From Cladosporium sp. IMV 00045 (Eukaryota > Ascomycota > Dothideomycetes > Cladosporiales > Cladosporiaceae), in NCBI GenBank assembly GCA_001931905.2, contig MSJI02000205.1, positions 1 through 30,725 of the forward strand: a stretch of 30,725 bases of DNA, in the 5' to 3' direction. The translations under genes and the position numbers were made by a program. Below the pieces are notes generated by a model. That model worked only from the letters and a program-made list of their open reading frames with translations. It was not told the origin of the DNA and made no database searches. Numbering within the stretch: position 1 is the first letter of the stretch; the number at the start of each line of letters is the position of its first letter. This document shows, one piece after another, positions 26,394-30,725 of the stretch.

Positions 26394-27533
26394 CTGCGGA
26401 GAGAAGAAGAGTAGGGAGGTTAGCTGGGTGAAATTTTCTTTTGGTCTTTCATTTCGCGAATAGAGCGTCGAAAGGCAGCTCTAACGTCGGTCAGGATCGA
26501 GTTCAGAACTGCTGATTAGCCATTGAACTTGAATTGGGCATTCGAGCAGTGTAGATGAACGACATCCCACTCGCCCAGCACTTCAACATCAACAGTAAAC
26601 ACGAAGCGCCATCACATCACGAAGTGAGGAAAACAGACATATAACGATGATAGTAATAACAGGGTAAAGGGTGTATATGGTGGAAGAAAGGTGATTACTA
26701 CGAAAAAGCGACCCCGGATCCAGGGAGAAAAACATCCGTGTAAGTGTATCCCATGGAAGAAGCGGCTTGCCAAAGATTCCTGGCCGAAAAGCGGCAGCGG
26801 CCCAAGAGTAAGCATCGTAATTCCAGGCCGAAATCCATGCCGTAAGATCCTGGTCATTGCCTTCATGTCCTTGCTCGTGTCCTTTCCGTTCGCGGTGAAT
26901 CTCGACAAGCGCAAGAAAATCGTCGCAAGACCAGGTCGGAATGGCGAGAACTCGACAAAGGGGTATCGGAAGTGTTGAATACGGGGTTGTGTAAAGCCGT
27001 GAAAATCATCATGGACGGCGTTGACGTGCAAAATGCATACTTGATGCTGTAAAGGGTCGTGGGGTGGGGGTATTTGGGGGATAAGTGATGATGTTGATGG
27101 ATGTGCGTACGAGGGGATGTATCGTGGTGCACGGTGCGGTCGTCGCGGGCAAATGCGTGCGGCTGGGGGTTTCCAAGCAAGAACTCGAAAAGAGACTTGC
27201 AAGGGGTTCATGCGGAGCCCCGAATTGCACGTGGTAGCGTTGACGATGCGACCTTGGTGGGGATGATGTTTGCTTGGGGAAGCGAATCTCCGTCGTGGCT
27301 CGTATTCATATGGCGGAAATGCCTAGATTGCCAGGACTGGAGATGGTATCTCAAATTTGCTTGAGCACTTAAGACATGGCATTGCCGGTGGCAGCTTTGC
27401 TATAAGTCAGTAAAAATGTTCGGATATTGATGCAAATAGGGCGCCATCATCAAGGTAGAGCACAATGGATGTCACAGTAGAGAAGTGGGCCAACTCTGAC
27501 GACACGACACGTGATATCCTTGACAAAGCTTCG
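26394..27533. other. Intergenic region, 3' flank of importin beta
   Basis: About 1.1 kb without a convincing gene. A 199-codon minus-strand frame at 26612-27211 has a random, His/Pro/Arg-rich composition and no motif. The part near 27323-27545 may hold a last intron and short exon of the importin gene. Confidence 0.5.
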
Positions 27534-30323
27534 TCAAAACTTACCAGACTGACGCTTAATCTGGTCGCGTGCCCAGCGAGCAGTGTCCTGAGTACGGGAA
27601 GAGAAGTCCTTTGAGGAGCGAGTGTCGCGGGCCATCTGAGTGAGCCAGTCGGCGCGGAAGAGGTTGGCAAACTCGCCGTTAGGGAAGGCCTCGGAGATGT
27701 CGCTGTGAAACGTGTTAGCAGAGAACCAATTTTCAGGATGACATGTGCAAGCAAACTCACCCAACAACGCCCATGCTGGAGCGAAGAAGACCCTCAGTGC
27801 GGTTAGGGTCCTGGTAGACCTGAGAGAGGAGCTGGAACATAGACTCGACGTAAGGCTGAAGAAGCTGCACCTTGTTTCCAGCACGCATGGCGATGATGAC
27901 ACCGTCCCAGGCATCCATAATACCCTCGCGGAGCGAAACAATATAGTCAAGCATCTCAAAGTTGGTCTCCTCCTGGGCGGAGATACCAGCAGCCTGCTGA
28001 AGGACCTGGCCGACGACGGAGAGGTAAGTCTCGAAAGCACCACCAATAGCCTGAGCAATGTCACCAAAGCACTGCAGGATGGCGGGCTTGAATTGGTTGC
28101 CGAGAAGGTTGCTGCGCAGGTTGTTGAGGAGGGAGTTCATGAATTGGTCGCAGAAAGGCTGGACCTTCTCCTCAAGACCACGGCTGATATCACTGACGAG
28201 GCCGATAGCGACGGAGCAGATGGCCGGCTCCTCCTGGTTGTTGAGAGCGCTCAGCAGGAAGGGAACGAAAGCCTGCATGTACTTCTCGAAGTCGGCCTCG
28301 AGAACGTTGGCCAATGCGCTGATGGCACCAAGAACAGTGTCGGGGACAGAGCTCTTGGCAGGAAGAGACTGCAGGAGGGAGAGCAAGAGCTGCATGATAC
28401 GGTCGGCAAGGGGAGCGATCTCCTTCTCGAGACGCTGGATGATGGTGAGGATGACGGAAGTAAGGGAGGTCTGAATCTCCTCGAGGGTGAGGCGGTCTTC
28501 AACCGAGACAACTTGCTGCTGCATGGGAATAGTCTTCTCGAGACGCTCGATGACGACATCACTGAGGCCAGCAACAAGGTGGACAGAGTCATTGGCGGCG
28601 TTGGTGATGAAGGCGTTAAGGACCTCGTAGGCAGCGGTGCGCAGCTGGTTGTCCTGGGTGGACTCAGTGACCTGGAGAAGGTGACCAGCGCTTGCCTGCC
28701 AGTGCTGGGAGAGGGCGTTGGTCTCGCAACCAGGCTCACCAGCGAAGCGGTCTGCCAAGTTCATGAGAGCCCAGCAGCAGCTGCTGGCCATCTTGGGGTG
28801 AGATCCGAGACCGCCGAAGAGCGCAGTGATGAGCTTGGTGAGGTTCTCCTCGTCGATAGACTCGTAAGAAGCCTCGCAAACACGGCCGAGGGCGAAAGCA
28901 ACGGAGTCCTTGACCTGGACGACCTGGTCGTTCATCATCTCGATGAGGACAGGCAGAGCCTGCTTGACGAGAGGGTCAAGAGTACCCTCATCAGGACCCT
29001 CCATCATAGCACCGAAAGCAGAGACGGCAGCATCACGGTAGTGCCAGTCCTCAGCGCGAAGGTGCTTCTCGACGAAGCTGAGAATTGGCGGGACGACCTG
29101 GCTGCCGACAGCCTGAGACCAAAGCTGCACACACTGGTAGGCGGCGCGGGAAACGTTGTACTCTTCATCAGTGGCGTCCTCGTCCTGCTTGGCCATGAGC
29201 TCGAGCAGAACCGGGACAACCTCCATAGTCGCCACACGGGCGAAGTTGAAGTAAGGCCTGAGCTCGGTAGAGCCCTCCTGCTCGGCCTGGCTGTTGTCGT
29301 CTTCGATGCTGATTTCCTCCTCGCAGACAGTACACCAGAACTCGACGGCAAGCTTGGCGACGTCCTCCTCGTCGCTCTTCATGCCCTGGATGGTGAGGCC
29401 GAACAGGGCCTTCTCCATGTAAAATCTCATCTTCTCGTAGTAAAGACCCATGATGCGGTTCAGACAGCCGTAAGCGCCCTCCTGGATGCGCGACTCGCTG
29501 GCCTGGGTGGCCTCGCAGACGACCTGCATGATGTAGTTGCGCTCGCCCTCGTTCTCAAAGTTGGTACGGACGAATTCGAGTGAGTCACCGAGAGCGGTGA
29601 TGGCGGCGACACGGATCTCATTGTTGGGCTCCTCCTTGCGTGCACCCTGGACGACAGCAGTGAGGATGGCGTTGCTGTGCTGAGCGAGGGCGTCTCTGAG
29701 TTCGGAGTCGTCGGTCTCGCAAACGTAACCAATGGTCTGAAGGCTGCTCCTCTTGGTCGAGTCTTTGCCATTTCCGACGTTCTCAACCAAAGTCGGCATG
29801 AGCTCTGGCCACTGGTCGTGAGGCAGCTCGATGGCAGCGATGGCGGCGATGAATTGTGCCGCAGAGTTCCCAGCTCTTGTGTCCTCGCTTTGAAGTGTCT
29901 GAAGGGCGAATCCCTTGACGTCCGTCTTGATTTGCGGAGTAATCCCCTGAAGCCATCTGGTCTGCACCTCGCGCAGGCGGGTGAAGTCACGAGCGGAGAA
30001 GGAGTTCTTGAGGGCAAGACCGGCTGCTATGCGGACTTGTGACTCGGCACTCTCGTTTGCAAGCTCGCGGGAAAGGGTGGTGAGGTAGCCTTGCTGTGAG
30101 GGGATGACATGTTAGCATTGCTATTCATTTTTTCTGGTGATCTGTTATCACTTACAAAGTCTGCCTCGGCGGCCTGTGCAAGTTGCTGCTCGGCGGCGGA
30201 ACGAATCTGGGTGTCTGTATCACTTGCGTCAGTGTCTTGTCACTTCACTGATGGGAATATCAGTCTCCTGAGATGTAACTCACCGGCGGAGAGCGTCCCC
30301 GCGAGGACCTGGTTGACATCCAT
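27534..30323 (-). CDS. kap95: Importin subunit beta-1 (karyopherin beta)
   Basis: Import receptor that binds importin alpha, Ran-GTP and nucleoporins. Exons are 30284-30323 (MDVNQVLAGTLSA), 30156-30214, 27761-30093 and 27534-27702. Introns are 69, 62 and 58 nt (GTGAGT/GTAAGT donors, CAG acceptors), all in frame. The result is 866 residues, close to the usual 860-880. The N-terminal importin domain (TQIRSAAEQQLAQAAEADF, then RIAAGLALKNSF) is followed by HEAT repeats throughout, with the acidic loop around FWCTVCEEEISIEDDNSQAE and the conserved HLRAEDWHYRDAAVSAFGAM. The end TARWARDQIKRQS is typical. It is followed either directly by GKF and TGA, or by a 145-nt intron (GTAAGT at 27544, ACTGAC..TATAG to 27400) and a few more residues. 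The codon use is strongly biased, which suggests high expression. Confidence 0.95.
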
Positions 30324-30725
30324 GTTGGGCGAGAAAGCGGATCGGTCAAGTCAAATTATAAGGCTGAATAAAAGCGCAGCACCATACGCCGCCGAAAGGA
30401 GTGAGGTGGGTAGTGGCGGTGGATGTGGTAATGGTGGGCGTAAAGATGGGAAGAGGTGAAGTCCTAGCTGGGTATTGCAGCAGTAGCGTGGACTGTCACC
30501 GAGACAGAAAAAGATGTATGTGCCGAGAAGTCGGGAGGGAGAGAGAGGTGAGTGGTGAAGTGCGGTAGTGAGCAGTAGTGAGGTCTTGGGTGTAAGGTTC
30601 AAGGCCTTGCAGCAGGGCGAAGTGCAAGTGTGCTTGGTTGTTCGCTGACGCAGAAACGCAGGGTCCACTCAGGAAGGAGAGAAGAAGTGGAAGCTTTGGG
30701 GGGGTATTTGCCCAAAGAGAGTTCC
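30324..30725 (-). promoter_or_regulatory. Upstream region of importin beta
   Basis: About 400 bp before the start codon, purine-rich on the plus strand and hence CT-rich on the coding strand, as in many fungal promoters. There is no clear TATA box. A reading frame on the same strand is low-complexity and not a gene. Confidence 0.45.

Noticed and set aside
26612..27211. A 199-codon minus-strand frame between importin beta and the hypothetical gene
   Set aside because: Its composition is random-looking, without motifs or splice support. It is more likely untranslated or intergenic DNA.
27745..29583. A 612-codon open frame on the plus strand opposite importin beta
   Set aside because: It is the mirror of a strongly codon-biased gene. 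It has no family motifs, and the minus strand encodes the complete importin beta with fitting introns.

Overview
This 30.7 kb window looks like nuclear DNA of a filamentous ascomycete fungus. Genes are split by short introns (about 47-70 nt) with GTRAGT-type donors, CTRAC-like branch sites and YAG acceptors. The families are fungal: a zinc-cluster regulator, DUF6604, DUF7053, a Kex2-processed repeat protein and a mitochondrial phosphatidylserine decarboxylase. One block also carries the signature of repeat-induced point mutation (RIP). A Dothideomycete is my best guess, but no marker here settles the class.

Layout. 1-1484 (+): C-terminal part of a fungal transcription factor. 2169-2728 and 3410-5596 (-): two damaged DUF6604-type loci in tandem; the second also has a Gfd2/YDR514C-like RNase H-fold domain at its N-terminus. 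6116-7744 (-): mitochondrial phosphatidylserine decarboxylase, divergent from 8150-10582 (+), a Herp/Usa1-like ubiquitin-domain membrane protein. 11379-12089 (+): DUF7053 protein. 12090-15201: gene-poor. 15202-16440 (+): a secreted 412-residue repeat protein with nine dibasic Kex2-type sites.

16795-23680 is an accessory, repeat-rich island. One unit of an 89-bp minisatellite was hit twice, 8 bp apart. The first insertion is a 3185-bp Tc1/mariner-type element (79-bp inverted ends, TA target duplication, DD34E transposase remnant, plus a second dead reading frame). The second is a 419-bp TA-flanked MITE. The Tc1 interior is almost free of CpA/TpG and full of stop codons, and the mutated tract runs on into the MITE. 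Further right lie a small spliced gene of unknown family, a 93-bp tandem array, a broken SF1 helicase C-terminus and a 97-bp tandem array.

23753-30323 is ordinary again, all on the minus strand: a proline-rich protein with a conserved N-terminus, a hypothetical protein with an unresolved first exon, and importin subunit beta-1 (KAP95).

The housekeeping genes do not form a pathway. The most interesting parts are the Kex2-processed repeat protein, the broken DUF6604 pair and the RIP-mutated nested insertion in the minisatellite.
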